This document shows positions 33,501-44,333 of a DNA stretch of 64,000 nt, piece by piece. This DNA comes from Labilibaculum sp. (GTDB lineage Bacteria > Bacteroidota > Bacteroidia > Bacteroidales > Marinifilaceae): assembly GCA_016342745.1 (NCBI GenBank), contig JAEINT010000011.1:124001-188000 (forward strand), written 5' to 3'. The notes under the pieces are model-generated. The model did not search any database, had not been told where the DNA came from, and was given only the letters and a program-made list of their open reading frames with translations. Positions within the stretch are counted from its first letter, which is position 1; each line of letters opens with the position of its first letter. The position numbers were made by a program, and so were the translations under genes.

Positions 33501-34604
33501 ATGTATATAGAAAATCCAAGTGTAAATATTATCGTAGATTCCGTAGAAAAGTTAACACTTTCTAATCGTTATTCTGTTCTTATTCTTCTTGGAGAGAAAA
33601 CACGAATCGATCTCACACAACTAGTTAATATCCTAAACAGCAAAAACATAAAATTTGCAGGTGGGATTTTCCCTAAAGTGATTAACAATGACAATGTTTC
33701 TACATCAGGAGCAATAATAAAATTGATTTCGGATGAAAATGTATCCATTTACTTTGATACAACAGAAACATTCAACACACAATTTGCGGAATTCACCGAA
33801 TCAACATTTACTACAGCTTATGTTCTTACTTCTGGACTATCGTCAAAAAGTTCTGATCATTTACGCACATTGTACACTAATTTAGGCAATGATGTGAATT
33901 TTTTAGGTGGAGGTGCAGGACGCACTATAGAAAATAGTGAAGGAATTCTGTTTTGTAAGGATGGTGTTTTTTCTCATGGCACAATTGTTACCTTAACTAA
34001 AAAAAGAACGACTACAGGGTCCTTACATGGCTGGTCGAAGATATTTGGACCCTTTATAGCAACAAAAACGAATCAAAATTTCATCGAAGAGTTAAACTGG
34101 GAGAATGCCTTTGTTGTATATCAGCGTTTCTTAAAAGAACATTTAGACATCCTTATAGATCATGAAAATTTTGAATTAAATTCAATACATTATCCATTTG
34201 GAATTTATAAAGAAAACAAAGAATACATTGTTCGTGATCCTATGAAAGTCTCTCGTGAAGGATTTTTACAATGCGTTGGAAACATTCCTGAAAACTCACT
34301 CATTGATTTAATGTCTGTAGATAAAAATGATTTACATGCACTTCCGAAAAAAATAGTATCTCAAAGTATAGATAAGAACTCTACCGTGAACGATGTTTTA
34401 ATTTTTGACTGTATTTCAAGAGCAATTCATTTAAAGGACGGTTTTTATACAGAATTAATTAACTTGACTGAACAAATTAAAAAGAATCAAATAAATATAA
34501 ATTTAGAAGGTGTATTGTCCATTGGTGAAATTTATTCTAGCGGAGAAGGTTACCCTGAATTATTAAACAAATCTATTGTTTTAGGATTTTCATATACAGA
34601 ATAA
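33501..34604 (+). CDS. FIST-domain sensor protein (NosP-like)
   Basis: A 367-residue protein with FIST_N (about 20-215) and FIST_C (about 225-365) domains. The FIST features are VNFLGGGAGR (about 132-141), a SLHGWSKIFGPF segment and ELNWENAFVVYQRF, then the C-terminal VLSIGEIYSSGEGYPELL. FIST proteins are ligand-sensing partners of signalling proteins; the NosP group binds heme and nitric oxide and works with a co-encoded histidine kinase. The gene stop at 34604 is immediately followed by the ATG of a hybrid kinase, the same arrangement. Heme or NO binding is inferred, not visible. Confidence 0.82.
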   Translation: MYIENPSVNIIVDSVEKLTLSNRYSVLILLGEKTRIDLTQLVNILNSKNIKFAGGIFPKVINNDNVSTSGAIIKLISDENVSIYFDTTETFNTQFAEFTESTFTTAYVLTSGLSSKSSDHLRTLYTNLGNDVNFLGGGAGRTIENSEGILFCKDGVFSHGTIVTLTKKRTTTGSLHGWSKIFGPFIATKTNQNFIEELNWENAFVVYQRFLKEHLDILIDHENFELNSIHYPFGIYKENKEYIVRDPMKVSREGFLQCVGNIPENSLIDLMSVDKNDLHALPKKIVSQSIDKNSTVNDVLIFDCISRAIHLKDGFYTELINLTEQIKKNQININLEGVLSIGEIYSSGEGYPELLNKSIVLGFSYTE

Positions 34605-36314
34605 ATGCAAACAAACGACCTCATTAAAGACATTTCATTTTTATATGAGCTAGCCTTATCAGTAGGTCGCTCATTAGATAAAAAGGAAAATTGCAAACAG
34701 TTTTTACATACACTCATGTCCTTTAAAAACATTGAGTTTGGTTGTGTTTGGATTAAAAATTACAACATACCTTATTCTAATGTTTCTTCAGGTTATAAGG
34801 CCATCTACTCGCATCCTATAATAAAACTAAAGACTGTTGACATTGATGATTCTTTATTTTTAGATCATTGCTTCAATGACCGTGCTTCATTTTCATGTAT
34901 ACTAACAAAGGAAATAAGTGAACAGATTGGTTTTAAGGTAAAAGAGGGGGGAGCTGTTACTTTTTTCCAACTGCAAAATCTTGGTTTTATCATGCTATAT
35001 TCCTCTTCAGAAAAGAGAATCTGGAATGATATCGACTTAACCAAATTACGTAATGTGGTTGATAAGTTTTCTATTTCTATTAAAGCTTGCTTATTTCATG
35101 AAAAATCGATTCAGGATTTAATTACAATTACAGAAACTAAAAAACTTCTTGAAAAGGCAAAAAAAGAAGCGGAGGAGTCTGAAAAATTAAAATCAGCCTT
35201 TCTTTCTAATATTAGCCATGAAATAAGAACTCCGATCAATGCGATTGTTGGATTCTCCAATTTATTATCAGATAAAGATATAGATGCTGAGTTACACAAA
35301 GGATTTATTGAGCATATCTCTAACAATAGTGAGAAACTGTTAAAGCTGATAAACAATCTTATTGATGTTTCGAAAATGGAGACAAATCAACTCGCTGTAA
35401 GCAAAGATGAATTTGTTTTAAATCCAGTGATTATGGATATATTCAAGGCTTATACGAGCAATTCCAATATCAATCCGAACTTAGATTTACGTTTAGAACT
35501 TCCACCTAACAGCGAAAACATTTCAATCTTTTCGGATAAGAATAAGATAATACAAGTTCTTGATAATCTAATTGATAACGCTATAAAATTTACTGCTAAT
35601 GGCATTATTGAAATAGGATATTTCATTGAGAATGATATTGATCCTGTATTTTTCATAAAAGATACAGGTGTCGGAATTTGTACGGAAAAACAACATTCAA
35701 TTTTCGACATATTCAGGCAGGGAGAAAACAGTTCAACAAGAAAATTTGAAGGTTCTGGAATTGGCTTAACGCTTTGCCAAAAGCTAGTTCATCTTTTAGA
35801 TGGTGAAATTTGGTTTGATTCAAAAATTGAGGTTGGTTCAAATTTTTACTTTAAACTACATGATTCTATAAAGTCAAATCTTCAATTATTAAATCATTCT
35901 AAAGATTCAGCAAGTTCAGAGAATGATTCTTCAGAAGTTAAATTAATTGATTTTTCGAATCGCAGGGTTCTTATTGCTGAGGATGTAAAATCCAATTTTA
36001 AATACTTAAATGCAATAATTGAATTAACAGACGCAGAGGTAATCTGGGCTAAAAATGGTGCCGATGCTATTGATATCTGTAAATCTAACGATAGTATTGA
36101 TTTGGTTTTAATGGATATTAGAATGCCAGAAATTGGTGGCTTAGATGCGATTAAACAGATAAAGGAAATTGATTCAACAATTCCTGTTGTTGTGCAAACT
36201 GCTTTTGCATTAAATAATGAAAAAGAGGAATGCTTAGCTGCCGGTGCTGATGACTTTATTACGAAGCCTATTGATCCACATAAGCTTATTGAAATTCTAC
36301 AAAAATTCTTATAA
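34605..36314 (+). CDS. Hybrid sensor histidine kinase with C-terminal receiver
   Basis: A 569-residue soluble kinase with no membrane segment. Residues about 1-165 form a GAF-like sensor domain, then a coiled-coil linker (about 168-195, rich in Lys/Glu). HisKA carries the phosphoacceptor His205 in SNISHEIRTP. The ATPase domain has N-box VLDNLIDNAIKFT, G1 KDTGVGI and G2 GSGIGLTL. The receiver (about 450-569) has the acidic pair in LIAEDV, phosphoacceptor Asp504 in LMDIRMP and the Lys in ITKP. It follows the FIST gene without a gap, so it is probably controlled by it. No separate output domain or response regulator is adjacent. Confidence 0.9.
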   Translation: MQTNDLIKDISFLYELALSVGRSLDKKENCKQFLHTLMSFKNIEFGCVWIKNYNIPYSNVSSGYKAIYSHPIIKLKTVDIDDSLFLDHCFNDRASFSCILTKEISEQIGFKVKEGGAVTFFQLQNLGFIMLYSSSEKRIWNDIDLTKLRNVVDKFSISIKACLFHEKSIQDLITITETKKLLEKAKKEAEESEKLKSAFLSNISHEIRTPINAIVGFSNLLSDKDIDAELHKGFIEHISNNSEKLLKLINNLIDVSKMETNQLAVSKDEFVLNPVIMDIFKAYTSNSNINPNLDLRLELPPNSENISIFSDKNKIIQVLDNLIDNAIKFTANGIIEIGYFIENDIDPVFFIKDTGVGICTEKQHSIFDIFRQGENSSTRKFEGSGIGLTLCQKLVHLLDGEIWFDSKIEVGSNFYFKLHDSIKSNLQLLNHSKDSASSENDSSEVKLIDFSNRRVLIAEDVKSNFKYLNAIIELTDAEVIWAKNGADAIDICKSNDSIDLVLMDIRMPEIGGLDAIKQIKEIDSTIPVVVQTAFALNNEKEECLAAGADDFITKPIDPHKLIEILQKFL

Positions 36315-36400
36315 TTATCATCTTTCTAAAAAATGACTTGAATTTCCTGAAATATCTAAAAGTCCTATAATCAACATTACGTTAAATAGGATATGTTAAA

Positions 36401-36433
36401 TAAAAGGAAGCTAAAAAACTTCCTTTTATTTTT
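36401..36433. terminator. Bidirectional terminator between the kinase and the TPR gene
   Basis: AAAAGGAAG (36402-36410) and CTTCCTTTT, separated by a short A-rich loop, have A and T runs on either side, so it can serve both convergent genes. Confidence 0.75.
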
Positions 36434-36448
36434 ATGGTATTTTATGAA

Positions 36449-37618
36449 TTACTCCAAACCTTCTAATTGAGCCTTAACCTCATTATATTTTTCAAGGTAT
36501 TCTGGCTTTTCATTTCTTAGCTTGAAATATAACTCTTTCAAAGTAATTAAAGAATTTTTCTCACCTGGTTGCAATTCAAGTACTTTTACGAAGTAAGGAA
36601 TTACGCCTTCATACTCTGTATAAACAGTTTTAATAGCTGCATTATACTTCTTTGCATCCATAATCTCGTTAGCTGCCTTATGGTTTGTAATCGCTGCATT
36701 AAGCTTAAGTAAACCAAGGTTGTACTGAGATGTGAAATCTTTAGGATCTAGATCTAAAGCTTTAACATACATCTCTTCAGCTTTTGCAAACTCTTCAGTT
36801 TTCTCGTACAAAGTTCCTTTTGCTCTGTAGAAAGATCCGTTTGTTGGATCTAATGCAATTGCTTTGTCAAGATAATCTGCAGCTTTTTGAGGTTCTCCAC
36901 CTAACATGTAATGGTTAATCAACTCAACCAACATCCATGAATCATTTGGAAACAACTCAAATCCTTTGTGAAGATACTTAACACCTTCTTCTTTTTTATC
37001 AGAATCAGTTAATACCTTAGAAAGGTTTGCATAAGACTTAGCACCTCCGTAATTGTATTCTATAGATTGCTTGTAATATTTAGCTGCCTTATCAAGCTCA
37101 TTTGCTTTCTGTGCAGTCATACCAGCATTAAAGATAACAGCAGTATCAATAACTGGATTATCCTTAAACATATCCATACCTTCAATTTCCAATACTCTTT
37201 CAAAAGCTTTCAACGCTCCTGAAAAGTCACCTTTATTATAAAGATTAACAGCTTCATTGGTATAATCAGGGATCATATTCGTCATTTGAGCCTTTACAGG
37301 CTTCATCATTTTACCTTTTTGATCCAACTCTAAAGCTTTCATATAAGCATCAAAGGCAACATCAAGTGCATTATCAGAAAGCCCTTTATATGCTGGAAGT
37401 GGACTTTCAAAAATACCTTGGTAAACTTTACCTTTTACAAGATAAGCTTTAGCATATGCTACGCATTTTTCATTTTGAATTCCTTCATCAATAGCTTCTT
37501 TAGCTTTATCTAACTTTCCTGAAGTAAGATAATTCTGTGCTCCAGTAACCTTGCTTTTTTGTGCGCTAACACTTGCAACACACATAAGCATAACTAGAAT
37601 GAATGATAATTTTCTCAT
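36449..37618 (-). CDS. Exported tetratricopeptide-repeat protein
   Basis: A 389-residue secreted protein. The ATG at 37618 starts a signal peptide (MRKLSFILVMLMCVASVSAQ); a TTG two codons upstream is less likely. At least five TPR motifs follow, such as AVNLYNKGDFSGALKAFERVL, AAKYYKQSIEYNYGG, AADYLDKAIALDPTNG and AEEMYVKALDLDPKDF. It resembles the protein at 22816, another exported TPR protein with KSKV/TLAQ-like features. A Bacteroidota promoter lies at 37651-37683. Function is probably scaffolding in the envelope. Confidence 0.88.
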   Translation of the reverse strand: MRKLSFILVMLMCVASVSAQKSKVTGAQNYLTSGKLDKAKEAIDEGIQNEKCVAYAKAYLVKGKVYQGIFESPLPAYKGLSDNALDVAFDAYMKALELDQKGKMMKPVKAQMTNMIPDYTNEAVNLYNKGDFSGALKAFERVLEIEGMDMFKDNPVIDTAVIFNAGMTAQKANELDKAAKYYKQSIEYNYGGAKSYANLSKVLTDSDKKEEGVKYLHKGFELFPNDSWMLVELINHYMLGGEPQKAADYLDKAIALDPTNGSFYRAKGTLYEKTEEFAKAEEMYVKALDLDPKDFTSQYNLGLLKLNAAITNHKAANEIMDAKKYNAAIKTVYTEYEGVIPYFVKVLELQPGEKNSLITLKELYFKLRNEKPEYLEKYNEVKAQLEGLE

Positions 37619-37650
37619 AATCAATGTTTAGTTTTAATAACAATCTTGGA

Positions 37651-37683
37651 CAAAAATAATTTTTTATTTAATATTTAGTACAA
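37651..37683 (-). promoter_or_regulatory. Promoter of the TPR gene
   Basis: On the minus strand, TTG (37683-37681), a 22-base gap and TATTTTTG (37658-37651) match the phylum's promoter pattern. The start codon lies 33 bases downstream. Confidence 0.5.
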
Positions 37684-37720
37684 GATTGTTTTCTTTATAA
37701 TCAGTCTAAGTATCTATTAT

Positions 37721-40216
37721 TTAACTCTCTCCTTCCGTAGCCTCTTCTGTATTAGTCTCGGTATCATCTTCATTCGAAGAATTTACTTTTGCTACTGCGG
37801 CAATGGAATCATTTTTCTTACTCAAGTTAATCAAACGAACACCTTGTGTTGCACGTCCCATAACTCTTAAATCAGAAACTGACATTCTAATGGTAATACC
37901 TGATTTATTAATAATCATCAGATCATCGTTATCAGTTACATTCTTAATTGAAATCAAATTACCAGTCTTATCGGTAATGCTAATGGTTTTAACACCTTTA
38001 CCACCTCTATTGGTAATTCTGTAATCGTCAATTTTAGAACGTTTTCCAAAACCATTTTCTGATACTACAAGGATATCCTCTTCTTTGTTCTCAACACATA
38101 TCATGCCAACAACTTCGTCAGCTTCGTCTTTCAGTGTAATTCCTCGTACTCCAGAAGCTGTTCTACCCATCGGACGAACCTGACCTTCAGCGAATCGTAT
38201 CGCTTTACCAGAACGTCCAGCAATAACGATTTCATTTTCGCCATTTGTTAACTTAGCCTCTAGTAATTGATCTCCTTCACGAATTGTAATGGCATTTACA
38301 CCATTTACTCTTGGGCGTGAATATGCTTCTAATGAAGTCTTTTTAACAATACCTTTCTTAGTACAAAGAACAATATTATTACTATTGATATATTCTTCTT
38401 CTTTTAAATTAAGAACGTTGATGTAAGCCTTCACTTTATCATCCTGCTCTATGTTTAATAGATTCTGAATAGCTCTACCTTTCGATTGTTTAGTTCCTTC
38501 AGGAATTTCGTATACTTTCAACCAGAAACATTTCCCTTTTTCGGTAAAGAACAACATGGTATTGTGCATTGTAGCCATAATCATGTGCTCTAAGAAATCT
38601 TCTTCACGAGTAATACTTCCTTTAGAACCTACTCCTCCTCTATTCTGAGTTTTAAATTCAGCAAGTGGCGTACGTTTAATATAGCCCATTCTTGAAATAG
38701 TAATTACCATTTCTTCATCAGCATAAAAATCTTCAGGATTAAACTCTTCAGATGCGTATACAATGTCAGTCCTTCTCTCATCACCATATTTGGCTTTCAC
38801 ATCAAGAAGTTCTTCTTTAATGATATCCATTCGCATTTGCTCATCGTTAAGAATCGCATTCAAATGATTAATCAATTTCATCAATTCCTCATACTCAGCA
38901 TGTAGCTTATCTCGTTCTAGACCAGTAAGCTTTTGCAAACGCATATCCAAAATTGCTTTCGCTTGGATTTCATCTAATTCAAAATTAGACATTAAACCAA
39001 GTCTTGCTTCTTCTGGCGTTTTCGAACCTCTAATTAAAGCAATAACCTGATCGATATTATCCAAAGCAATAATCAATCCTTTTAGGATGTGAGCTTTTGC
39101 TTCTGCTTGTCTTAATTCAAATTGCGTTCTTCGAACAACTACATCATGTCTATGTTCAACAAAATACTTGATTAGATCTTTAAGATTTAACATCTTAGGA
39201 CGACCTTTTACCAATGCAATATTGTTTACACTAAATGATGTTTGCATCTGTGTGTATTTAAACAATTTGTTTAAGACCACATTTGCAATAGCATCTCTTT
39301 TCAAATCAAAAACGATACGCATACCTGTACGGTCAGACTCATCATTTACATTCGAAATGCCTTCTATTTTTTTATCATTGATTAAATCAGCGGCCTTCAT
39401 AATTAATTCAGCCTTATTAACCATATACGGAATCTCTGTCACGATAATTTTCTCACGACCAGCATCCGTTGTCTCTATATTTGTTTTTGAACGAACAACA
39501 ACTCTACCTCTACCCGTTTCAAAAGCCTCTTTTACGCCTTGATAACCATAAATTGTGCCACCAGTAGGAAAATCAGGTGCTTTCACAATTTTAATCAAGT
39601 CATCCATTTCAACCTCGTTATCATCTATATAAGCGATGGTTGCGTCAATGGTATCTGAAAGGTTATGAGGAGGCATATTTGTAGCCATACCAACTGCAAT
39701 TCCTGATGCTCCATTTACAAGAAGATTAGGAATACGAGTAGGAAGGACTGTTGGCTCTTTTAAAGACTCATCAAAGTTAGGAGACATATCTACAGTATCC
39801 TTTTCAAGATCAGCTAGAGTTTCTTCAGCAATTTTATTCATTCTTGCTTCCGTATAACGCATAGCAGCAGGGCTATCACCATCAACAGAACCAAAATTAC
39901 CTTGACCATCAACTAGAGGATAACGGAGAGACCAATGTTGTGCCATACGAACCATGGTCATGTATACTGAACTATCACCATGTGGATGATACTTACCTAA
40001 TACTTCTCCAACAATTCTGGCTGATTTCTTATAAGGTTTGCTGGCGGTAATTCCCAATTCCGACATTCCAAATAATACTCTACGATGAACAGGTTTTAAA
40101 CCATCCCTAACATCTGGTAAAGCTCTGGAAACAATAACCGACATTGAATAATCAATGTAAGCGGATTTCATTTCCTCTTCTATATTAATGCGTATAATTC
40201 TCTCTCCCGTAGTCAT
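37721..40216 (-). CDS. gyrA: DNA gyrase subunit A
   Basis: An 831-residue type II topoisomerase subunit. The catalytic tyrosine is Tyr121 in [10 protein letters not shown]. The quinolone-resistance region reads [10 protein letters not shown], with the usual Ser kept but Met at the position of the acidic residue of E. coli. The C-terminal half holds six beta-pinwheel repeats, including the GyrA-box-like RGGKGVKT. The tail is acidic. The gene is monocistronic, with a promoter at 40254-40289, and is divergent from clpC. Confidence 0.96.
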   Translation of the reverse strand: MTTGERIIRINIEEEMKSAYIDYSMSVIVSRALPDVRDGLKPVHRRVLFGMSELGITASKPYKKSARIVGEVLGKYHPHGDSSVYMTMVRMAQHWSLRYPLVDGQGNFGSVDGDSPAAMRYTEARMNKIAEETLADLEKDTVDMSPNFDESLKEPTVLPTRIPNLLVNGASGIAVGMATNMPPHNLSDTIDATIAYIDDNEVEMDDLIKIVKAPDFPTGGTIYGYQGVKEAFETGRGRVVVRSKTNIETTDAGREKIIVTEIPYMVNKAELIMKAADLINDKKIEGISNVNDESDRTGMRIVFDLKRDAIANVVLNKLFKYTQMQTSFSVNNIALVKGRPKMLNLKDLIKYFVEHRHDVVVRRTQFELRQAEAKAHILKGLIIALDNIDQVIALIRGSKTPEEARLGLMSNFELDEIQAKAILDMRLQKLTGLERDKLHAEYEELMKLINHLNAILNDEQMRMDIIKEELLDVKAKYGDERRTDIVYASEEFNPEDFYADEEMVITISRMGYIKRTPLAEFKTQNRGGVGSKGSITREEDFLEHMIMATMHNTMLFFTEKGKCFWLKVYEIPEGTKQSKGRAIQNLLNIEQDDKVKAYINVLNLKEEEYINSNNIVLCTKKGIVKKTSLEAYSRPRVNGVNAITIREGDQLLEAKLTNGENEIVIAGRSGKAIRFAEGQVRPMGRTASGVRGITLKDEADEVVGMICVENKEEDILVVSENGFGKRSKIDDYRITNRGGKGVKTISITDKTGNLISIKNVTDNDDLMIINKSGITIRMSVSDLRVMGRATQGVRLINLSKKNDSIAAVAKVNSSNEDDTETNTEEATEGES

Positions 40217-40516
40217 TATATTTATTTTAAAATTCTAAACATTTCTCGGAAATACAAAAGTAACAAAATATGTAGATTCTGCGTAACAAAAGAAGCGATA
40301 TTTATACATGAATTAAGATAAATATTTAACCTATTTTCTATTAGAGCTTGATTATTAGTTTAAAACCGATATTTGATATCATTTCGATAAAAAATAGATC
40401 ATCAATTTAGGCTTGTATCTAAATAATTTTCGTTATTTTAATGCTACGATTCAAAATTTGGAAGAAAAAATTCCAAATTAATTAATATTATTTATGAAAT
40501 TTTAAAGACCTACTAT
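40217..40516. other. Divergent intergenic region gyrA/clpC
   Basis: Three hundred bases, strongly AT-rich. Apart from the gyrA promoter, I see no convincing clpC promoter, no heat-shock CIRCE-type repeat and no ORF. Confidence 0.5.
40254..40289 (-). promoter_or_regulatory. gyrA promoter
   Basis: On the minus strand TTTG (40289-40286) and TACTTTTG (40261-40254) are separated by 24 bases, matching the phylum's consensus; the start codon lies 38 bases downstream. Confidence 0.55.
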
Positions 40517-43018
40517 ATGGATTCAAAATTTTCACCTCGTATAAAAGATGTTCTTTCATACAGCAAAGAAGAAGCTGAAAGGCTTGGGAACAATGCTATT
40601 GGAACCGAACATTTGTTTTTAGGAATTCTTCGTGAAGGTGAAGGTGTTGCTGTCGACATCCTCATTTCTTTGGGTGTTGATCTTTACGACATTCGAAAAA
40701 ACATAGAAAAAAATCTTAAGTCTGATGCTATTTCAGAATTGGACCAAAACAATATTCCATTACAAAGATCTGCTGAGCGGGTTCTTAAATTAATCTATCT
40801 TGAAGCTAAAGCTTTAAAAAACAATACAATTGACACTAGTCATTTATTGTTAGCCATTTTGAAAGATGAAAAAAGCTTGGTTACGCAGGTATTGGAAGAC
40901 AACACCATAGATTACAACAAAGTAAAAGGGAATTTAAAAACTCTTTTCCCAAAAGCACAGGCAGATTATCCTCCAGAAGATCGCGAAGATAAAGGTGGTA
41001 TTTCAGGTGGAGACTCTAAAAGAACTGCAGCAAGGGGAAAATCAGAGACACCCGTGTTGGATAATTTTGGGATTGACATTACAAAATCGGCTGAAGAAGG
41101 TACGCTCGATCCAATTGTTGGTAGAGAGAAGGAAATTGAACGATTAGCTCAGATTCTTAGTCGTAGAAAAAAGAACAACCCTATTCTTATTGGAGAACCT
41201 GGTGTCGGTAAATCTGCAATTGCAGAAGGTCTGGCACTTCGCATTATTCAAAAGAAGGTTTCAAGAGTTCTTTTTGGAAAAAGAGTTGTGACTCTTGATC
41301 TTGCATCTATAGTAGCGGGAACAAAATATCGTGGACAGTTTGAAGAGCGAATGAAGGCAATTTTAAATGAGCTTTCAAAAACAACAGATATTATTTTATT
41401 TATTGATGAAATTCACACAATTGTAGGTGCTGGAGGAGCAACAGGCTCTCTTGATGCCGCCAACATGTTAAAGCCAGCTTTAGCAAGAGGTGAAATTCAA
41501 TGTATTGGTGCAACAACGCTTGATGAATACCGTCAGAACATTGAAAAAGATGGCGCTTTAGAACGTCGTTTTCAGAAAGTTATGGTAGAACCTACCTCCC
41601 CAGAGGAAACGGTTGAAATCTTAAACAATATTAAAGAGCGATACGAAGATCACCATAATGTGTTTTATACTAAGGAAGCGATTGAGGCTTGCGTTAAGCT
41701 AACGTCAAGATACATAAGTGACAGACATCTGCCTGATAAAGCGATTGATGCTCTTGATGAATCTGGCTCACGTGTTCATATCTCGAACATCAATGTTCCT
41801 GTTATCATTGAGGAGCTTGAAAAGAAAATTGAGGAGACTCGTCAGAATAAAATAAAAGCCGTTAAAGCTCAAAAATTTGAACTCGCCGCTAGCTTTAGAG
41901 ATAAAGAAAAGAACTTCTCTGAAGATTTAGAACGTGAAAAGGATAAGTGGGAACAAGAATTAAACCTTAAAAAAGAAAAGGTTTCTGAAGATGACATTGC
42001 TGAAGTTGTTGCTATGATGACTGGTGTTCCAGTTAAGAGAATTGCACAAGCAGAAGGCTCTAGATTACTGCAAATGGCTACTGAGCTTCAAGGCAAAGTA
42101 ATTGGACAAGAAGATGCCATTAGTAAAATCGTTAAGGCTATTCAAAGGAATAGAGCTGGTTTGAAAGATCCAAACAAGCCTATTGGAACATTTATATTCC
42201 TTGGGCCAACAGGCGTCGGAAAAACGCAGCTAGCCAAGGTATTATCGAATTATCTATTCGATAGCAATGATGCACTTATTCGTATTGACATGAGTGAGTA
42301 CATGGAGAAATTTGCTGTTTCCAGATTAGTTGGAGCGCCTCCAGGCTATGTTGGGTACGAAGAAGGTGGTCAATTAACCGAAAAAGTTAGACGTAAACCT
42401 TACTCTGTAGTCCTTTTGGATGAAATTGAAAAGGCTCATCCAGACGTGTTTAATATTTTATTACAATTACTTGATGATGGCCAGTTAACGGATAGTTTAG
42501 GTCGTAGAGTTGATTTTAAGAATAGCATTATCATCATGACATCTAATATTGGTAGTCGTGAATTAAAGGATTTTGGAAAAGGTATTGGATTCCAAACAGG
42601 AGCTTCTGAATCAAATGATTATACAAATAGCATTATTCAAAAGGCTTTAAAGAAAGCTTTCGCTCCTGAATTTTTGAATCGTATTGATGATTTAATCATG
42701 TTTAATTCTCTTACTCAAAAGGATATTCACAAAATTATTGATATCGAACTTGATGGCCTTTACAAGAGAGTTAATGACTTAGGATTTAAAATTAAAATAT
42801 CTACAGCCGCGAAAGATTTTATCGCTGAAAAAGGATATGATGTGCAATTTGGAGCTCGTCCTCTAAAACGTGCAATACAAAAATATCTTGAAGATGAAAT
42901 GGCTGAGGTAATTATAAAGGCAAGCATAACAGAAGGTGATACCATTTCGGTTGGTTTTGAAAAAACGAAACAGAAAATCACCACAAAAATTCTAAAAAAC
43001 CAAAAGGAAGTTGAATAA
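40517..43018 (+). CDS. clpC: ATP-dependent Clp protease ATP-binding subunit ClpC
   Basis: An 833-residue Hsp100 unfoldase that feeds substrates to ClpP. The N-domain (1-145) has two Clp repeats ([19 protein letters not shown] and the [18 protein letters not shown] repeat). AAA-1 has Walker A GEPGVGKS (about 232) and Walker [14 protein letters not shown]-like segment ([16 protein letters not shown]) marks ClpC rather than ClpA or ClpB. AAA-2 has [20 protein letters not shown], and the [10 protein letters not shown] sensor-2 Arg near the end. Monocistronic with a strong terminator. Confidence 0.94.
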   Translation: MDSKFSPRIKDVLSYSKEEAERLGNNAIGTEHLFLGILREGEGVAVDILISLGVDLYDIRKNIEKNLKSDAISELDQNNIPLQRSAERVLKLIYLEAKALKNNTIDTSHLLLAILKDEKSLVTQVLEDNTIDYNKVKGNLKTLFPKAQADYPPEDREDKGGISGGDSKRTAARGKSETPVLDNFGIDITKSAEEGTLDPIVGREKEIERLAQILSRRKKNNPILIGEPGVGKSAIAEGLALRIIQKKVSRVLFGKRVVTLDLASIVAGTKYRGQFEERMKAILNELSKTTDIILFIDEIHTIVGAGGATGSLDAANMLKPALARGEIQCIGATTLDEYRQNIEKDGALERRFQKVMVEPTSPEETVEILNNIKERYEDHHNVFYTKEAIEACVKLTSRYISDRHLPDKAIDALDESGSRVHISNINVPVIIEELEKKIEETRQNKIKAVKAQKFELAASFRDKEKNFSEDLEREKDKWEQELNLKKEKVSEDDIAEVVAMMTGVPVKRIAQAEGSRLLQMATELQGKVIGQEDAISKIVKAIQRNRAGLKDPNKPIGTFIFLGPTGVGKTQLAKVLSNYLFDSNDALIRIDMSEYMEKFAVSRLVGAPPGYVGYEEGGQLTEKVRRKPYSVVLLDEIEKAHPDVFNILLQLLDDGQLTDSLGRRVDFKNSIIIMTSNIGSRELKDFGKGIGFQTGASESNDYTNSIIQKALKKAFAPEFLNRIDDLIMFNSLTQKDIHKIIDIELDGLYKRVNDLGFKIKISTAAKDFIAEKGYDVQFGARPLKRAIQKYLEDEMAEVIIKASITEGDTISVGFEKTKQKITTKILKNQKEVE

Positions 43019-43050
43019 ATAAAAGCCGGAAGTAATTTCCGGCTTTTATT
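43019..43050 (+). terminator. Terminator after clpC
   Basis: AAAGCCGGA and TCCGGCTTT pair around a short loop, followed by T-rich sequence. Confidence 0.8.
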
Positions 43051-43096
43051 TATTTCTATTTGTTATTTTTATTTAGACAAAATTGAAAACAATTAT

Positions 43097-43104
43097 TATC
43101 TTTG
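43097..43104 (+). promoter_or_regulatory. -7 element for tpx
   Basis: TATCTTTG matches the TAnnTTTG consensus 26 bases before the ATG. A TTTAG about 21 bases upstream is a poor -33 element. Confidence 0.4.
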
Positions 43105-43129
43105 GTTTAAACAACAATAAATTAAAATT

Positions 43130-43645
43130 ATGAATAAAAATAGTAATAAAATTGCCTTTGCAGGTAACCCAATGACTCTAGTAGGATCAGAAGTAAAAGT
43201 AGGTGTTAAAGCAGATAATTTCGCAGCTTTAGATCAAGGATTAGCTCCTGTTCAGTTGTCAGATTTCGATGGCAAAGTAAAAATATTATCGATATTTCCT
43301 TCAATTGATACAGGTGTTTGTTCAGCACAAACTCATCGTTTCAACAAGGAAGCTGCTTCTCTTGACAAAAACATTCAAATTATCACGTTATCAAATGATC
43401 TACCTTTTGCTTTAGGTCGCTTTTGTGGTGCTGAAGGCATCACTAACTTGGTAACTTTATCTGATCACAAAGAACTTGATTTTGGTTTAAAATATGGATT
43501 CGTGGTTGAAGAATTACGTCTTCTTGCTCGTGGTGTTGTTGTTATCGACAAAGATAACACAGTAAAACATGTAGAATATGTTGCTGAAATGACTGACGAA
43601 CCAAATTACGAAGCTGCATTAGAAGTCGCTAAGAAATTGGTTTAA
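43130..43645 (+). CDS. tpx: Thiol peroxidase (atypical 2-Cys peroxiredoxin)
   Basis: A 171-residue Tpx enzyme that reduces lipid and hydrogen peroxides using thioredoxin. The peroxidatic Cys64 lies in DTGVCSAQTHRF, and the resolving Cys99 in GRFCGAEG, at the spacing expected for Tpx. The Arg of the active site is in LARGVVVID. The opening IAFAGNPMTLVG is characteristic of the family. Length is normal and the gene stands alone. Confidence 0.93.
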   Translation: MNKNSNKIAFAGNPMTLVGSEVKVGVKADNFAALDQGLAPVQLSDFDGKVKILSIFPSIDTGVCSAQTHRFNKEAASLDKNIQIITLSNDLPFALGRFCGAEGITNLVTLSDHKELDFGLKYGFVVEELRLLARGVVVIDKDNTVKHVEYVAEMTDEPNYEAALEVAKKLV

Positions 43646-43705
43646 TAATCATTAATGATATGAACTTAAAAAGCTCCATTATGGGGCTTTTTTTAAATAC
43701 ACAAT

Positions 43706-44296
43706 ATGTACTTATTTTTTGATACGGAAACAACAGGTCTTCCCAAGCGTTGGAATGCCCCAGTTACTGATTTAGACAATTGGCCTAGGCTTGTTCAGCT
43801 AGCATGGCTGCTTTACGACAGTAGGAATCAGGAAATTAAACGAGCAAATAGAATAATTATTCCAGAAGGATTTATTATTCCGACAGAAGCCTCGAATGTG
43901 CATGGAATTTCTACGGAAAGAGCCATCGAAGAAGGAGTTGATCTATCTGAAGCTTTAAACGAATTCAGCCAAGTTTTAAACGAAGCAGATTTTCTTATTG
44001 CCCACAACATTAGTTTTGATGAAGTAATAATGGGTGCTGAATTTTTAAGAAAAGACACAAATAGCAGGTTGATTGACATTCCTAAAATATGCACCATGAA
44101 AACCACCACCAACATTTGCCAAATTCCGGGTAAATATGGTTATAAATGGCCTAACTTAACAGAACTTCATCAGCATTTATTCCAGAAAGGATTCGATGGC
44201 GCTCACGATGCACTTGCTGATGTTAAGGCATGTGCCGATTGTTTCTTTGAACTAAAAAAAACAGGTATGTACCAAGAACAGGGAAGTTTATTTTAA
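43706..44296 (+). CDS. DnaQ-type 3'-5' exonuclease
   Basis: A 196-residue DEDDh exonuclease-domain protein. The three Exo motifs are FFDTETTGLP (Asp6 and Glu8), ADFLIAHNISFDEV and GAHDALADVKACADCFFEL (His and Asp). The domain fills most of the protein, without a polymerase or helicase part. It resembles the epsilon/RNase T group, so it could trim DNA or RNA ends; the substrate is not specified by sequence. Terminates at a hairpin shared with rimO. Confidence 0.86.
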   Translation: MYLFFDTETTGLPKRWNAPVTDLDNWPRLVQLAWLLYDSRNQEIKRANRIIIPEGFIIPTEASNVHGISTERAIEEGVDLSEALNEFSQVLNEADFLIAHNISFDEVIMGAEFLRKDTNSRLIDIPKICTMKTTTNICQIPGKYGYKWPNLTELHQHLFQKGFDGAHDALADVKACADCFFELKKTGMYQEQGSLF

Positions 44297-44299
44297 TAA

Positions 44300-44333
44300 A
44301 AAAGGCAGATCAAACGATCTGCCTTTCCTTTTT
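44300..44333. terminator. Bidirectional terminator between the exonuclease and rimO
   Basis: AAAGGCAGATC and GATCTGCCTTT form an 11-bp stem with a four-base loop, with A/T runs on both sides. Confidence 0.85.

Noticed and set aside
39168-39542. Plus-strand ORF of 124 codons inside gyrA
   Set aside because: Complement of conserved gyrA coding sequence; the true gene is certain.
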